Assembly (NCBI RefSeq): GCF_030160015.1
Contig: NZ_BSNN01000004.1
Coordinates: forward strand, 248,001 to 312,000
DNA from: Amylibacter marinus
Lineage (GTDB): Bacteria > Pseudomonadota > Alphaproteobacteria > Rhodobacterales > Rhodobacteraceae
Direction: 5' to 3'
DNA length: 64,000 nt
Positions 1 to 8,950 of this stretch are shown here, piece after piece. Below the pieces are notes generated by a model, which did no database searches, was not told the origin of the DNA, and saw only the letters and a program-made list of their open reading frames with translations. Both the position numbers and the translations under genes were made by a program. Position 1 is the stretch's first letter; the number at the start of each line of letters is the position of its first letter.

Positions 1-54
1 GCCGCTCTGCTGGTTCTATCGGTTCTGATGATCGCATTCGCGGATTTGGGCTAG
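1..54 (+). CDS. C-terminal tail of an upstream gene (partial)
   Basis: Reading from base 1, an open frame of 17 codons ends at TAG (52-54). The residues are strongly hydrophobic (AALLVLSVLMIAF then ADLG), as in the last membrane segment of an integral membrane protein. The 5' part lies outside the window, so the family cannot be named. The next gene starts 66 bases on with its own strong ribosome binding site. The frame could be chance. Confidence 0.35.
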   Translation, partial: AALLVLSVLMIAFADLG

Positions 55-120
55 CCCCCTTGTCAGCGGCCAAACAAGCTGGCAAACCGCGCAGGTTGCC
101 AGCCAAAAGGAGCCCGCAAA

Positions 121-1347
121 ATGAGAGAAGTAACGATCGAAAAACTGGGTGCCTTGGGCGATGGCATTGCCCGTGATGGCGGCGCAGAAATCTATGTGCC
201 CTATGCCCTACCCGGCGAGATTGTTTCTGGCGACATATCTAACGGGCGCATGGATACCCCAAAAATCATCACCCCCAGCCCCGCACGCATAAAGCCCGTG
301 TGCCGCCACTATAAATCCTGTGGCGGGTGCACAATGCAGCATACCACCGCACAGGTGCAGGCAGATTGGAAATTGCAAAAAACCAAAGATGCGCTATCTG
401 CGGTCAATCTGCACCCAGAGGTGCGCATTTCGGATGTGGTAAACCTACACAGCAGACGCCGCGCCACGCTAAGCGTAAAGCGCACCAAAAAGGGCGCAAT
501 GGTTGGGTTTTATGGCCGTGGGTCAGATAACATCATCGAGATCACTGAATGTGCGGTCATCGCTCCAGAAATTTTAGCGCTGTTTCCTGCATTGATCGAA
601 ATCGCGATCTTAGGCGCATCGCGCAAGGCCGCGCTACGCGTGGCCGTGACACTGGCAGATAATGGCATGGATCTAAGCATAGAAAACGGCAAAGAGCTGG
701 ATGCACCGCAGATTTCAAAACTGGCACAGATCGCAGGCCGCGCGAATATCATCCGCCTTGCATGGAATGGCGAGATTGCGGTGCAATCCGATCCCCCGCG
801 CCAAACCTTTGCTGGGGTGGCGGTATTCCCGCCCGCGGGCTCATTTCTTCAGGCGACCAAGCTGGGCGAGCAACAGCTACAATCTATTGTGGCAAAAATT
901 GTCGGTGATGCCAAACAGGTGGTAGATCTCTTTGCCGGTTGTGGAACATTTGCTATTCCGCTGGCACGCATGGCAACCGTTGTGGCCTATGAGGGCGACG
1001 CCGCCATGATGGGCGCGCTTGATCAGGCATGGCGGGGATCAAATGGTCTGCGCGATATCACCACGCACACCCGCGATTTGTTTCGCCGCGCGGTTTTGGC
1101 CGAAGAGTTGTGCAAAACTGATGCCGTTGTCATTGATCCGCCCCGCGCTGGCGCATTGGCCCAAACCAAAGAGCTGGCCAAATCTGATGTGGCCAAGATT
1201 GCTTTTGTATCCTGCAATCCCGCAACCTTCGCACGGGACGCAAGGGTGTTGGTGGATGCGGGCTACAGCCTGAATTGGGTTCAGGTGGTCGATCAGTTCT
1301 TATTCAACCCGCATGTGGAATTGGTGGCCGAGTTCACGCGCCCCTAA
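121..1347 (+). CDS. 23S rRNA (uracil-5-)-methyltransferase, RumA/TrmA family
   Basis: Class I SAM-dependent RNA m5U methyltransferase of 408 aa. Four cysteines (C61, C67, C70, C144) have the spacing of the RumA/RlmD 4Fe-4S cluster. The SAM-binding motif DLFAGCGTF is at about 269-277, IDPPRAG at about 338-344, and the catalytic nucleophile Cys365 lies in [10 protein letters not shown]. An N-terminal TRAM-like stretch precedes the cluster. The start is fixed by a strong AAGGAG site 10 bases upstream. The TAA stop shares four bases with the stop of convergent dxs. Family assignment is firm; whether the target is U1939 or another uridine is inferred, so no symbol is given. Confidence 0.9.
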   Translation: MREVTIEKLGALGDGIARDGGAEIYVPYALPGEIVSGDISNGRMDTPKIITPSPARIKPVCRHYKSCGGCTMQHTTAQVQADWKLQKTKDALSAVNLHPEVRISDVVNLHSRRRATLSVKRTKKGAMVGFYGRGSDNIIEITECAVIAPEILALFPALIEIAILGASRKAALRVAVTLADNGMDLSIENGKELDAPQISKLAQIAGRANIIRLAWNGEIAVQSDPPRQTFAGVAVFPPAGSFLQATKLGEQQLQSIVAKIVGDAKQVVDLFAGCGTFAIPLARMATVVAYEGDAAMMGALDQAWRGSNGLRDITTHTRDLFRRAVLAEELCKTDAVVIDPPRAGALAQTKELAKSDVAKIAFVSCNPATFARDARVLVDAGYSLNWVQVVDQFLFNPHVELVAEFTRP

Positions 1348-3275
1348 TTGGCGCGCGCATTAATCTGCCCAACCCCCAGTACATCCAAAACCTTGGCCTC
1401 GATATCATCGGCGTTCATGGCGGCGGCGGCATACATTTTTGCAGGGCTATCCTGATCGATAAACGTATCGGGGAAAACCATAGAGCGGAATTTAAGACCG
1501 TGATCGAAAACGCCCTCATCCGAGAGCAATTGCATGACATGGCTACCAAAGCCACCCACGGCGCCCTCTTCCACGGTGATCAGCGCCTCGTGATCTGCGG
1601 CCAGTTGTAGGATCATGTCCCGATCAAGCGGTTTGGCAAAACGCGCGTCGGCGATCGTCGGGGTGATCCCTTTGGCGCCTAGGTGCTCGCAGGCCTTCTC
1701 GACCTCAGAGAGACGCGCACCAAAGGAGAGGATTGCAACCTTGCTGCCCTTGGCAATCATACGGCCCTTGCCGATTTCCAACACGCTACCCTTGTCGGGG
1801 ATATCCACGCCTGTCCCTGATCCGCGAGGGAAACGGAACGCGCTGGGCCTGTCATCAAGCGCAACAGCGGTTGCCACCATATGCACCAATTCCGCCTCAT
1901 CAGCCGCGGCCATGACGACAAACCCCGGCAGGTTGGCCAAAAACGCGATGTCGAAACTGCCCGCATGTGTAGCGCCATCGGCCCCCACCAACCCTGCGCG
2001 ATCAATGGCAAAGCGTACCGGCAGGCGCTGAATTGCAACATCATGGACAATCTGATCATAGCCCCGTTGCAAGAATGTGGAATATAGCGCGCAAAAGGGC
2101 TTTAGCCCGCCTGCCGCCATGCCGCCACAAAACGTAACCGCATGTTGCTCTGCTATACCCACATCAAAACAGCGGTTGGGGAATCGCTCTGCAAATAGGT
2201 CAAGCCCAGTGCCATCGGGCATTGCGGCGGTAACGGCGGTAATTTTGGTGTCCTTCTCGGCCGCTTTGATCAGGCTTTGGGCGAAGATCGAGGTATAGCT
2301 GGGCGCATTCGACGGCGCCTTGTGCTGTTTGCCCGAGATCACATCAAATTTGCTAACGCCGTGATATTTATCGGCCGAGCTTTCAGCCGGGGCATAGCCC
2401 TTGCCTTTTTGGGTGATGGCATGGATCAGAATCGGGCCTTGTGCGCGGGTTTTTACAGTGCGTAGGACATTAAGCAATTGTTCCATATCGTGGCCATCAA
2501 TTGGGCCAACATATGAAAAGCCTAGCTGTTCAAATAGGGTGCCCCCCACGGTCATATGCTTTAGCATATCGCGGGCACGCTTGGCTCCATCTTGAAATGG
2601 CTCGGGCAACAGCGATACCGCACCCTTGGCCGCGGCCTTTAACTCTTGGAACGGCTCGCCCGCATAAAGACGCGACAGATAGCTAGACATGGCGCCAACT
2701 GGTGGCGCAATAGACATATCATTGTCATTTAATACCACGATCAGACGTTTTCCCAGATGCCCCGCATTGTTCATTGCCTCGTAGGCCATACCACCCGACA
2801 AGGCCCCATCGCCGATCACCGCAATCGCATCACCTAGCCCGTGTTCCGGGGCGCCGCCCAGATCCCGCGCCACCGCAAACCCCAGCGCCGCCGAAATAGA
2901 GGTAGAGCTGTGCGCCGCGCCAAATGGGTCAAAGGGGCTTTCGTTGCGTTTGGTAAATCCTGACAGACCGCCGCCTTGGCGAATGGTGCGCATTTGATCG
3001 CGCCGACCGGTCAAAATTTTATGTGGATAGCATTGGTGGCTTACATCCCAGATCAGCCGATCCTTGGGCGTATCGAACACCGCGTGTATGGCGGTGGTCA
3101 ACTCTACCACGCCCAGCCCCGCGCCTAGATGGCCGCCGGTATCTGCAACCACAGAAATCGTTTCTTGGCGCAACTCATCGGCCAATTGACACAGCTGTGC
3201 ATCGGAAAACTGTTTCATATCCTCGGGGGATTGAACCTGATCAAGGAGCGGGGTATTGGGTCGGCTGGCGTTCAC
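1344..3275 (-). CDS. dxs: 1-deoxy-D-xylulose-5-phosphate synthase
   Basis: Thiamine-diphosphate enzyme that condenses pyruvate and glyceraldehyde-3-phosphate, the first step of the MEP isoprenoid pathway. The 643 aa length is normal. The TPP motif [10 protein letters not shown] and the AAHSSTS segment lie in the N-terminal domain, and the transketolase Pyr domain ([10 protein letters not shown]) in the middle. The start is GTG, preceded by AAAAGGT at 8 bases. It is the last gene of a leftward run and lies 35 bases after ispA, which makes farnesyl diphosphate from the same pathway. Co-transcription is therefore likely. Confidence 0.96.
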   Translation of the reverse strand: MNASRPNTPLLDQVQSPEDMKQFSDAQLCQLADELRQETISVVADTGGHLGAGLGVVELTTAIHAVFDTPKDRLIWDVSHQCYPHKILTGRRDQMRTIRQGGGLSGFTKRNESPFDPFGAAHSSTSISAALGFAVARDLGGAPEHGLGDAIAVIGDGALSGGMAYEAMNNAGHLGKRLIVVLNDNDMSIAPPVGAMSSYLSRLYAGEPFQELKAAAKGAVSLLPEPFQDGAKRARDMLKHMTVGGTLFEQLGFSYVGPIDGHDMEQLLNVLRTVKTRAQGPILIHAITQKGKGYAPAESSADKYHGVSKFDVISGKQHKAPSNAPSYTSIFAQSLIKAAEKDTKITAVTAAMPDGTGLDLFAERFPNRCFDVGIAEQHAVTFCGGMAAGGLKPFCALYSTFLQRGYDQIVHDVAIQRLPVRFAIDRAGLVGADGATHAGSFDIAFLANLPGFVVMAAADEAELVHMVATAVALDDRPSAFRFPRGSGTGVDIPDKGSVLEIGKGRMIAKGSKVAILSFGARLSEVEKACEHLGAKGITPTIADARFAKPLDRDMILQLAADHEALITVEEGAVGGFGSHVMQLLSDEGVFDHGLKFRSMVFPDTFIDQDSPAKMYAAAAMNADDIEAKVLDVLGVGQINARAN

Positions 3276-3310
3276 GTTGGCGCACCTTTTAATAATTCTA
3301 ATGTCTTATA

Positions 3311-4183
3311 TCACATCTTGCGGGTAATGATAAACTGCGCAGCATGTCGCAAAGGATCTCCGCGCCCGCCAAAAGGCGCCAGCGCATCCTGCGCCTGTTC
3401 TACCAATTCTTTGGCACGCAGTTTGGCGTTTTCCAAGCCCAGCAATGAAACAAAGGTTGCCTTGCCCGCATCCGCATCTTTTTGCAATTTCTTACCTGCG
3501 GTTTGGGCATCTCCCTCTACATCAATCACATCATCTTGGATCTGAAATGCCACCCCAATCGCCCGCGCATAGGTGCGCAGCGCACTTTGATCATGCCCTG
3601 CCAATACCGCACCCACACAGGCCGACCATTCGATCAGGGCACCGGTTTTGTTGGATTGCAATTCCGATATTTGCGCCAGATCCAACGGGACAGGGCTGGT
3701 TTCGGCCTGAATATCCTGAACTTGGCCCAGCACCATGCCCCGCGCACCTGCGGCAACGGCCAGCGCACGCACAGCCGCTAAAACATTCCTCGGGGCTACA
3801 TCAACCTCGGACAGGGCTTCAAAGCTCAGGCTCTGCAATGCATCTCCGACCAATACGGCCGTGGCCTCATCCCATTTCACATGAACAGTGGGCTGACCAC
3901 GGCGCAGGTCATCATCATCCATACAAGGCAGATCATCATGCACCAACGAATATGCATGCATGCATTCAATCGCCATACCCGCCCGCACCCCAACATCGGG
4001 GTGTAGATCATACAGCCCACATGATTGCATCGCCAGAAAGGCGCGCAATCGTTTGCCGCCATTCAGCACCGCATGGCTCATGGGGGCAACCAAAGGCACG
4101 CCTTGTAGCGCCAAGCGGGCTTTCAGTTCTGCCTCAACCTGATCGACATGGGACTGCAACAGCAGTTTGAAATCTGAAACCAC
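3311..4183 (-). CDS. ispA: Farnesyl diphosphate synthase / geranyltranstransferase
   Basis: Short-chain polyprenyl synthase that makes farnesyl diphosphate, feeding quinones, carotenoids and undecaprenyl phosphate. The first aspartate-rich motif is in HDDLPCMDDDD, the second in QIQDDVIDVEGD; GGKRLR and the K in SNKTGAL are also present. A longer frame runs up to 4285 inside xseB. The supported start is GTG at 4183, five bases after the xseB stop, which gives 290 aa, the usual family length. Confidence 0.94.
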   Translation of the reverse strand: MVSDFKLLLQSHVDQVEAELKARLALQGVPLVAPMSHAVLNGGKRLRAFLAMQSCGLYDLHPDVGVRAGMAIECMHAYSLVHDDLPCMDDDDLRRGQPTVHVKWDEATAVLVGDALQSLSFEALSEVDVAPRNVLAAVRALAVAAGARGMVLGQVQDIQAETSPVPLDLAQISELQSNKTGALIEWSACVGAVLAGHDQSALRTYARAIGVAFQIQDDVIDVEGDAQTAGKKLQKDADAGKATFVSLLGLENAKLRAKELVEQAQDALAPFGGRGDPLRHAAQFIITRKM

Positions 4184-4188
4184 AGGCC

Positions 4189-4428
4189 CTAGTCCTCGAC
4201 GGGCTTCAACCCATTGGGTTGCCCATCTGCCCCAAAAGTGATTTGGGCGACTTTTTCCTCGGCCTCTTTCAGCTTTGCCTCGCAATGGGCACGCAGGGCC
4301 GCACCGCGCTCGTATAATTTGATACTATCATCCAGCGCCACCTGACTGCCTTCTAGGCTGGTGACCACTTGTTCCAGCTCAGCCAATGCATCCTCGAAGT
4401 TTAACTCTGATACCGGTTTTGTGCTCAT
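4189..4428 (-). CDS. xseB: Exodeoxyribonuclease VII small subunit
   Basis: 79 aa, the typical size of XseB. It has the family core NFEDALAELEQVVTSLEG followed by a helical ...LYERGAAL...CEAKL segment. XseB binds XseA in a nuclease that degrades single-stranded DNA to acid-soluble oligonucleotides; xseA is not in this window. It overlaps the preceding deacetylase gene by four bases and is followed five bases later by ispA, so translational coupling is likely. The xseB-ispA-dxs order is common in proteobacteria. Confidence 0.93.
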   Translation of the reverse strand: MSTKPVSELNFEDALAELEQVVTSLEGSQVALDDSIKLYERGAALRAHCEAKLKEAEEKVAQITFGADGQPNGLKPVED

Positions 4429-5357
4429 CTTGAATGCTCCATCAATACGCTAACATGGGCGGCAACACTGTCCGCCAATGCGTCTAAATCATATCCACCC
4501 TCCAGTGTCGAGACAACGCGGCCATGACAGTGCTGATCCGCGAAATCGCACAGCATCTTGGTGATTTCGGTATAATCCGCGGTCGTAAAGGCAAGCCCCG
4601 CCAGTGGATCGGCGCAGTGGGCATCAAAACCTGCGGAAATAATCAGCAAATCCGGCGCATGGGCGACAAGTGCAGGCAAGGCATTCTGGTGATAGTGATC
4701 CATCAAATCCGCGCCACTGGCACCGGCAGATAGCGGGATGTTGATCACATTTTCATGCGCCCCGCGTTCCGTTGCATCACCGGTGCCGGGCCACAGCGGC
4801 ATCTCTTGTGATGTTACCAGTATGATTTCAGGGTCATTCCAGACCAAATCTTGGGTGCCGTTTCCATGGTGCACATCAAAGTCAACTACGGCCACGCGGT
4901 TTATACCGGCCTGCTTCAGTGCATATTTCGCCCCGATGGCGGCGGTACCAAACAGACAAAACCCCATGGGTGTTTCAGCCTCGGCGTGATGCCCGGGCGG
5001 GCGAGTAGCACAAAAGGCGTTGGTGTCTTTTGCCTGTAGGATCAAATCTACTGCATGGCAAATCGCGCCAACACCGCGCAGGGCCGCATTAAAGCTGGCG
5101 TTCATTACATGGGTGTCCCCATCCAAAGAAACGACCCCCGTTGCAGGGCATGCGGCCTGAATCCGGTCAAAATACTGCGCCGGATGTGCAAGGCTGACCA
5201 ACTGCTTGGTACCTAGGGGCGCATCGATGCGGTGTAACCTATCAAATTCAGGCCTATCGAGGCGCTGATTGATCGCCCGTAACCGCGCCACCTGTTCTGG
5301 ATGGCCACTCGGGGTTACGTGTTCCAAACAATCTGAATGCGTCAGATAAATTGTCAT
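4425..5357 (-). CDS. Histone deacetylase / acetoin-utilisation family amidohydrolase
   Basis: Zinc-dependent deacetylase of the HDAC/AcuC superfamily, 310 aa. All main-site residues are visible: RPPGHHAE (H123, H124), DFDVHHGNGT (D161, H163), SAGFDAH, and the tyrosine of LEGGYD near the C-terminus. Bacterial members remove acyl groups from proteins or polyamines; the substrate here cannot be told. The start is ATG sharing its A with the petR TGA, and the 3' end overlaps xseB by four bases, so it is an integral member of the petP-to-dxs run. Confidence 0.9.
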   Translation of the reverse strand: MTIYLTHSDCLEHVTPSGHPEQVARLRAINQRLDRPEFDRLHRIDAPLGTKQLVSLAHPAQYFDRIQAACPATGVVSLDGDTHVMNASFNAALRGVGAICHAVDLILQAKDTNAFCATRPPGHHAEAETPMGFCLFGTAAIGAKYALKQAGINRVAVVDFDVHHGNGTQDLVWNDPEIILVTSQEMPLWPGTGDATERGAHENVINIPLSAGASGADLMDHYHQNALPALVAHAPDLLIISAGFDAHCADPLAGLAFTTADYTEITKMLCDFADQHCHGRVVSTLEGGYDLDALADSVAAHVSVLMEHSR

Positions 5358-6058
5358 CAATCAGGTGCCAGCATGTAACCAGCCCCGCGCACAGTTTGCA
5401 GATAGCGCGGCACCTTTGGGTCTGTTTCTAACTTGCGTCTAAGGCGGGTGATCTGCACATCTACCGCGCGCTCTTGGCTTTGCACACCATTGCGTGCCAG
5501 ATCCTCTACCAGCTTGGCACGGCTTACGGGCTGATGCGCATTAGCCGAGAAAATCCGCATCAGGGCGGATTCCGTTGCCGTTAGCTTGACCGGTGCATCA
5601 TCGTGCCACAGCTCTCCGCGGGTTAGATCATAACGTACCGAGCCCATCTGCATGGTTTTTGGTGGGGTAACGCCGCTGTCCTCTTTGGGCACGCGGCGCA
5701 GAATTGAATTTATGCGCAACACCAATTCTTTTGGCTCGAACGGTTTCGCTAGATAATCATCCGCACCGGATTCCAATCCCAAAATACGCTCGCTGGCCTC
5801 GCCCTTGGCCGTTAACAGCAAAATGGGTGTCGAAAGCGTTTCGCGTAGACTGCGGGTCAGGGTTAACCCATCTTCGCCTGGCATCATCACATCCAATACA
5901 ATCAGATCAAATTCCAATCCCAACAACAGGCGGCGGGCATGGGCGGCATCGCGCGCGGCAGATACGAAAAAGCCGTTGCGATTTAAAAATTGCTTTAGCA
6001 ATCCTCGAATACGTTCATCATCATCGACGATTAGAATATGGGCATCAGAATCAATCAT
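5357..6058 (-). CDS. petR: OmpR-family response regulator, PetR-like
   Basis: 233 aa. The receiver domain has acidic VDDDE and the phosphoacceptor Asp56 in DLIVLDVMMP, and LLTAKGE supplies the conserved lysine. The C-terminal winged helix contains NGVQSQERAVDVQITRLRRKL and the terminal YLQTVRGAGYML hairpin. It overlaps the MarR-type petP by eight bases. This petP-petR pair is described in Rhodobacter capsulatus next to the cytochrome bc1 genes, where PetR is needed for respiratory and photosynthetic growth. The bc1 genes are not in this window. The symbol rests on gene-pair order. Confidence 0.82.
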   Translation of the reverse strand: MIDSDAHILIVDDDERIRGLLKQFLNRNGFFVSAARDAAHARRLLLGLEFDLIVLDVMMPGEDGLTLTRSLRETLSTPILLLTAKGEASERILGLESGADDYLAKPFEPKELVLRINSILRRVPKEDSGVTPPKTMQMGSVRYDLTRGELWHDDAPVKLTATESALMRIFSANAHQPVSRAKLVEDLARNGVQSQERAVDVQITRLRRKLETDPKVPRYLQTVRGAGYMLAPD

Positions 6059-6569
6059 TTGTACGATCTTTCTCTAAACGGCGTAGGTGATGCAAGGTCT
6101 CATTGTCCATTATTTGTTCTAGAACAATGCGAAAGCCCTGTACCGCATCGGGGCCAGCCGCGCGATAGGCCTTGCGCATGCGGGCGCGCTGGGCATCTGA
6201 CAATTCGCGATCCAGCGCTGTCCCCGCCTCGGTAAGGTAGAGATTTCGCTCGCGCTTGTCCTTGACGCCAACGCGGCTTTCGACCAACCCATCATCGACC
6301 AGCTGGCGCAAAACGCGATTCAGAGACTGTTTCGTTATCCCCAAAATATCCAACAAGTCATTTACCTTTAAACCCTTGTGGCGGTTGATAAAATGAATGG
6401 CACGGTGATGTGCCCGCCCATAGGTATGGTTCTGCAAAATCTTATCAGGATCAGAGGTAAAGCCCTTGTAGGCGAAATACATCAGTTCGATCCCCTGAAG
6501 CAGCTGATCATCTGTCAGAAACAACAGCGCGTCGCGCTTTCGGGATCGGTTCAATAGACTGTCGTTCAT
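6051..6569 (-). CDS. petP: MarR-family regulator, PetP-like
   Basis: 172 aa MarR-type winged-helix regulator. The DNA-binding region lies at about 75-130 (VNDLLDILGITKQSLNRVLRQ, then the wing VESRVGVKDKRERNLYLT). It is first in a leftward run with petR and opposite ilvE across a 143-base spacer. A TTGGAA/TATTAT promoter with a 17-base spacer precedes it, so it probably heads the transcription unit through dxs. The ligand is not predictable. Confidence 0.82.
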   Translation of the reverse strand: MNDSLLNRSRKRDALLFLTDDQLLQGIELMYFAYKGFTSDPDKILQNHTYGRAHHRAIHFINRHKGLKVNDLLDILGITKQSLNRVLRQLVDDGLVESRVGVKDKRERNLYLTEAGTALDRELSDAQRARMRKAYRAAGPDAVQGFRIVLEQIMDNETLHHLRRLEKDRTND

Positions 6570-6592
6570 TTGGTAGCCCCTGCAGTTTCCTT

Positions 6593-6621
6593 ATAATACG
6601 TCAGCAATATTGACTTTCCAA
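6593..6621 (-). promoter_or_regulatory. Predicted sigma70 promoter of petP-petR run
   Basis: Reading leftward, -35 TTGGAA (6621-6616) and -10 TATTAT (6598-6593) are separated by exactly 17 bases and sit 24 bases before the petP start. A partial dyad TCAAT-N9-ATTGA lies just upstream (6625-6643) and could be a MarR-type operator shared with ilvE. On the other strand a weaker TTAGTC-N17-AATAAT (6632-6660) could serve ilvE. All of this is by eye. Confidence 0.5.
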
Positions 6622-6712
6622 GAATCAATTGTTAGTCGATTGAAGGTTTATCGCAATAATGTGTCCGTTTCGGCACTAATTTCGAAACAATTTAACGTGA
6701 AGGGGAATTCCG

Positions 6713-7582
6713 ATGGCTGACAGCTACGATAATCGCGACGGTAAAATTTGGATGGATGGACAGCTGGTCGACTGGCGCGATGCTAATGTGCACCTGTTGA
6801 CACATGCGATGCACTATGCCTCTTCTGTCTTTGAAGGCGAGCGCGCCTATAACGGAAAAATTTTCGAAAGCCGCCTGCATTCAGAGCGCCTGCTGTTCTC
6901 TGGAAACGAGCTAGACATCCCAATTCCCTACACCGTTGATGAAATCGAAGCCGCCAAGTACGAGGTTATGAAAGCCAACAATCTGGTTGATGCCTATGTG
7001 CGCGTATTGGCATGGCGCGGATCTGGCCAGGACATGGGTGTCGCATCCGCATCTAACCCTGTGCGCATGGCTGTGGCCGCATGGGAGTGGGGCGCCTATT
7101 ATGGTGATGCAAAAATGAAAGGCGCAAAGCTGGATATTTCCAAATGGAAACGCCCAAGCCCAGAAACCATCCCCTGTTTCGCCAAGGCATCTGGCCTGTA
7201 CATGATTTGTACCATGGCCAAACACCAAGCCGAAGCCAAGGGATGCTCGGATGCGATGATGTTTGATCACCGCGGCTACGTGGCAGAGGCTACCGGCGCC
7301 AATATGTTCTTTGTTAAGGACGGAGAGGTTCACACCCCGAAACCCGATTGTTTCCTAAATGGGATTACACGCCAGACCACCATCAAGATGTTGGAACGCA
7401 AGGGCATCACCGTGAATGAGCGCCACATCATGCCAGAAGAGCTAGAAGGATTCGAGCAATGCTGGCTAACTGGTACCGCCGCCGAGGTAACGCCCGTGGG
7501 CCAAATTGGCGATTATAACTTCGAGGTGGGTGCAATGGCGCGCGACATCGCAGAAAGCTATGAAAAACTTGTGCGGGAATAA
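6713..7582 (+). CDS. ilvE: Branched-chain amino acid aminotransferase
   Basis: Fold-type IV PLP aminotransferase of 289 aa that interconverts Leu/Ile/Val with their 2-oxo acids. The PLP lysine is K158 in CFAKASGLY. GYVAEATGANMFFV and the LNGITRQT phosphate-binding loop follow. AAGGGGA lies 7 bases before the ATG. Divergence from petP is a conserved arrangement in Rhodobacterales as I know it. It would supply the last leucine step for the leuC/D/B genes near 50-54 kb. Confidence 0.93.
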   Translation: MADSYDNRDGKIWMDGQLVDWRDANVHLLTHAMHYASSVFEGERAYNGKIFESRLHSERLLFSGNELDIPIPYTVDEIEAAKYEVMKANNLVDAYVRVLAWRGSGQDMGVASASNPVRMAVAAWEWGAYYGDAKMKGAKLDISKWKRPSPETIPCFAKASGLYMICTMAKHQAEAKGCSDAMMFDHRGYVAEATGANMFFVKDGEVHTPKPDCFLNGITRQTTIKMLERKGITVNERHIMPEELEGFEQCWLTGTAAEVTPVGQIGDYNFEVGAMARDIAESYEKLVRE

Positions 7583-7590
7583 TCCCGCAC
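7571..7590 (+). terminator. Hairpin at the ilvE stop codon
   Basis: GTGCGGGA and TCCCGCAC form a perfect 8-bp stem with loop AATA, spanning the last ilvE codons and the stop. No T-run follows, so it may act only as a 3' stabiliser or weak terminator. Confidence 0.4.
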
Positions 7591-7734
7591 CCTAACGGCC
7601 CTTGCCCCTCCCTGCGCGGGGTGCTAATCTCAATTCACCTTAGCACCAAGGAACGGTGTGTTTTTACGGAGGATACGGTTCTGGCTAGAACTGTTGATGC
7701 GGCAAACGCTGCAAATAATTCAAATATACCAAGC

Positions 7735-8070
7735 ATGAGCTTGTTGGATTTGGTGCTGAACTCTCTTCAAGATAATAAGGCCGAAGATATCATAACCATC
7801 GACCTTAAGGGCAAATCGTCCATGGCCGACCACATGGTCGTGGCATCTGGCCGTTCCGCACGCCAAGTCAGCGCATTGGCAGAGAACCTGCATACGCGCA
7901 TCAAGGATGTAACCGGCAAGGTTGCCACAATCGAGGGCAAGGGTGCCGGCGATTGGGTGTTGTTGGATGCGGGCGATATTATCGTCCATATTTTCCGCCC
8001 CGAGGTTCGGGAATTCTATCAGCTCGAAAAAATGTGGCTGACAGAATCTGCGGACTCAACAAACGCATAG
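7735..8070 (+). CDS. rsfS: Ribosomal silencing factor RsfS (Iojap family)
   Basis: Binds ribosomal protein uL14 and blocks subunit joining in starved cells. The Iojap core is complete: KAEDI, the ADHMVVASGRS motif, GKGAGDWVLLDAGDIIVHIF and the C-terminal REFYQLEKMW. From ATG 7735 the product is 111 aa. The frame stays open upstream, and a textbook GGAGG (7668-7672) lies 8 bases before an in-frame CTG at 7681, while ATG 7735 has no ribosome binding site. The true start may therefore be CTG 7681 (129 aa). The rlmH ATG follows the TAG directly. Confidence 0.93.
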   Translation: MSLLDLVLNSLQDNKAEDIITIDLKGKSSMADHMVVASGRSARQVSALAENLHTRIKDVTGKVATIEGKGAGDWVLLDAGDIIVHIFRPEVREFYQLEKMWLTESADSTNA

Positions 8071-8541
8071 ATGCGCGTTCATCTGTGCGTTGTTGGCCGT
8101 TTGCGAAATGGCCCTGAATACACACTGATCGATGATTACCGCGCCCGTTTTGATAAAACCGGCCGCAATATCGGGCTGGGTCCTCTGAAAATTCACGAAG
8201 TCGAGGCAAAAAAGGGTGGTGGCATGGCTGCCGAGGCAGATCTGCTGCGCCGTGCAATGCCCAAAGGGGCTCTGTTGGTTTGTATGGACGAGCGCGGCAA
8301 GGTGCTAAGCTCGCCCGAGTTTGCAAATCATCTAGGCAAATGGCGCGACCAAGGTCAGGGGGATATCGCTCTGATTATAGGTGGTGCCGATGGCATCGAT
8401 CCTGCCCTTCGTGCCGAGGCGGATTTTAGCCTATCTTTTGGCAAAATGGTTTGGCCACATATGCTGGTGCGCGTGATGATTGCAGAGCAACTATACCGAG
8501 GCGCAAATATACTGTCCGGCGGCCCCTATCATCGCGTTTGA
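8071..8541 (+). CDS. rlmH: 23S rRNA (pseudouridine1915-N3)-methyltransferase
   Basis: SPOUT-class methyltransferase, 156 aa, that modifies helix 69 of 23S rRNA. Family motifs are present: VCMDERGKVLSSPEFA, the knot loop LIIGGADGID, LSFGKMVWPHMLVRVM, and the terminal SGGPYHR. It starts on the base after the rsfS stop, so the two ribosome-directed genes are coupled, an order widely conserved in bacteria. Confidence 0.96.
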   Translation: MRVHLCVVGRLRNGPEYTLIDDYRARFDKTGRNIGLGPLKIHEVEAKKGGGMAAEADLLRRAMPKGALLVCMDERGKVLSSPEFANHLGKWRDQGQGDIALIIGGADGIDPALRAEADFSLSFGKMVWPHMLVRVMIAEQLYRGANILSGGPYHRV

Positions 8542-8608
8542 ACGCTACGGCAAACTTGATCCATCTCGCCCCTATGCTAGCCCTATCCCATCGAAATAGG
8601 AGCAAATA

Positions 8609-8896
8609 ATGATCGAGTTCACAGAGTTTTTGCAGATACTAAATGAAAAAGCCAAAGGCCAAATTCAAGGCACCGCTAAATTGGATGTCACCGACCAATG
8701 CGCAATTATCCTCAGCGAAGAGGGCGCACGCCTTGGCGATGAAGTGGCCGACGTTACACTATCTGCGACACAGGCTGTTTTCGAAAAAATATTGGCAGGG
8801 ACGCAAAACCCCACCATGGCTTTTATGAGCGGCCAGCTAAAAGTTGACGGCAGTACGACACGCGCATTGAAAGTAAGTGCTATTCTAACCGAGTGA
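8609..8896 (+). CDS. SCP2 sterol-binding domain protein
   Basis: 95 aa made entirely of an SCP2-type lipid-binding fold: GTAKLDVTDQCAIILSEEG, then the Ala/Thr-rich helix, MAFMSGQLKVDGST and a final short helix. AGGAG precedes the ATG by 7 bases. There is no signal peptide, so it is probably cytosolic and binds a hydrophobic ligand. Role unknown; it stands alone between rlmH and gpmI. Confidence 0.82.
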   Translation: MIEFTEFLQILNEKAKGQIQGTAKLDVTDQCAIILSEEGARLGDEVADVTLSATQAVFEKILAGTQNPTMAFMSGQLKVDGSTTRALKVSAILTE

Positions 8897-8950
8897 GTTG
8901 TTGATCCTCGGGGCTAGGCGTCTTACAAATTGCCTAACAAAGGACTTATC

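Noticed and set aside
3445-4170. 241-codon open frame antisense to ispA
   Set aside because: It lies wholly opposite a clear ispA, is very rich in His/Pro/Arg as shadow frames are, and shows no domain.
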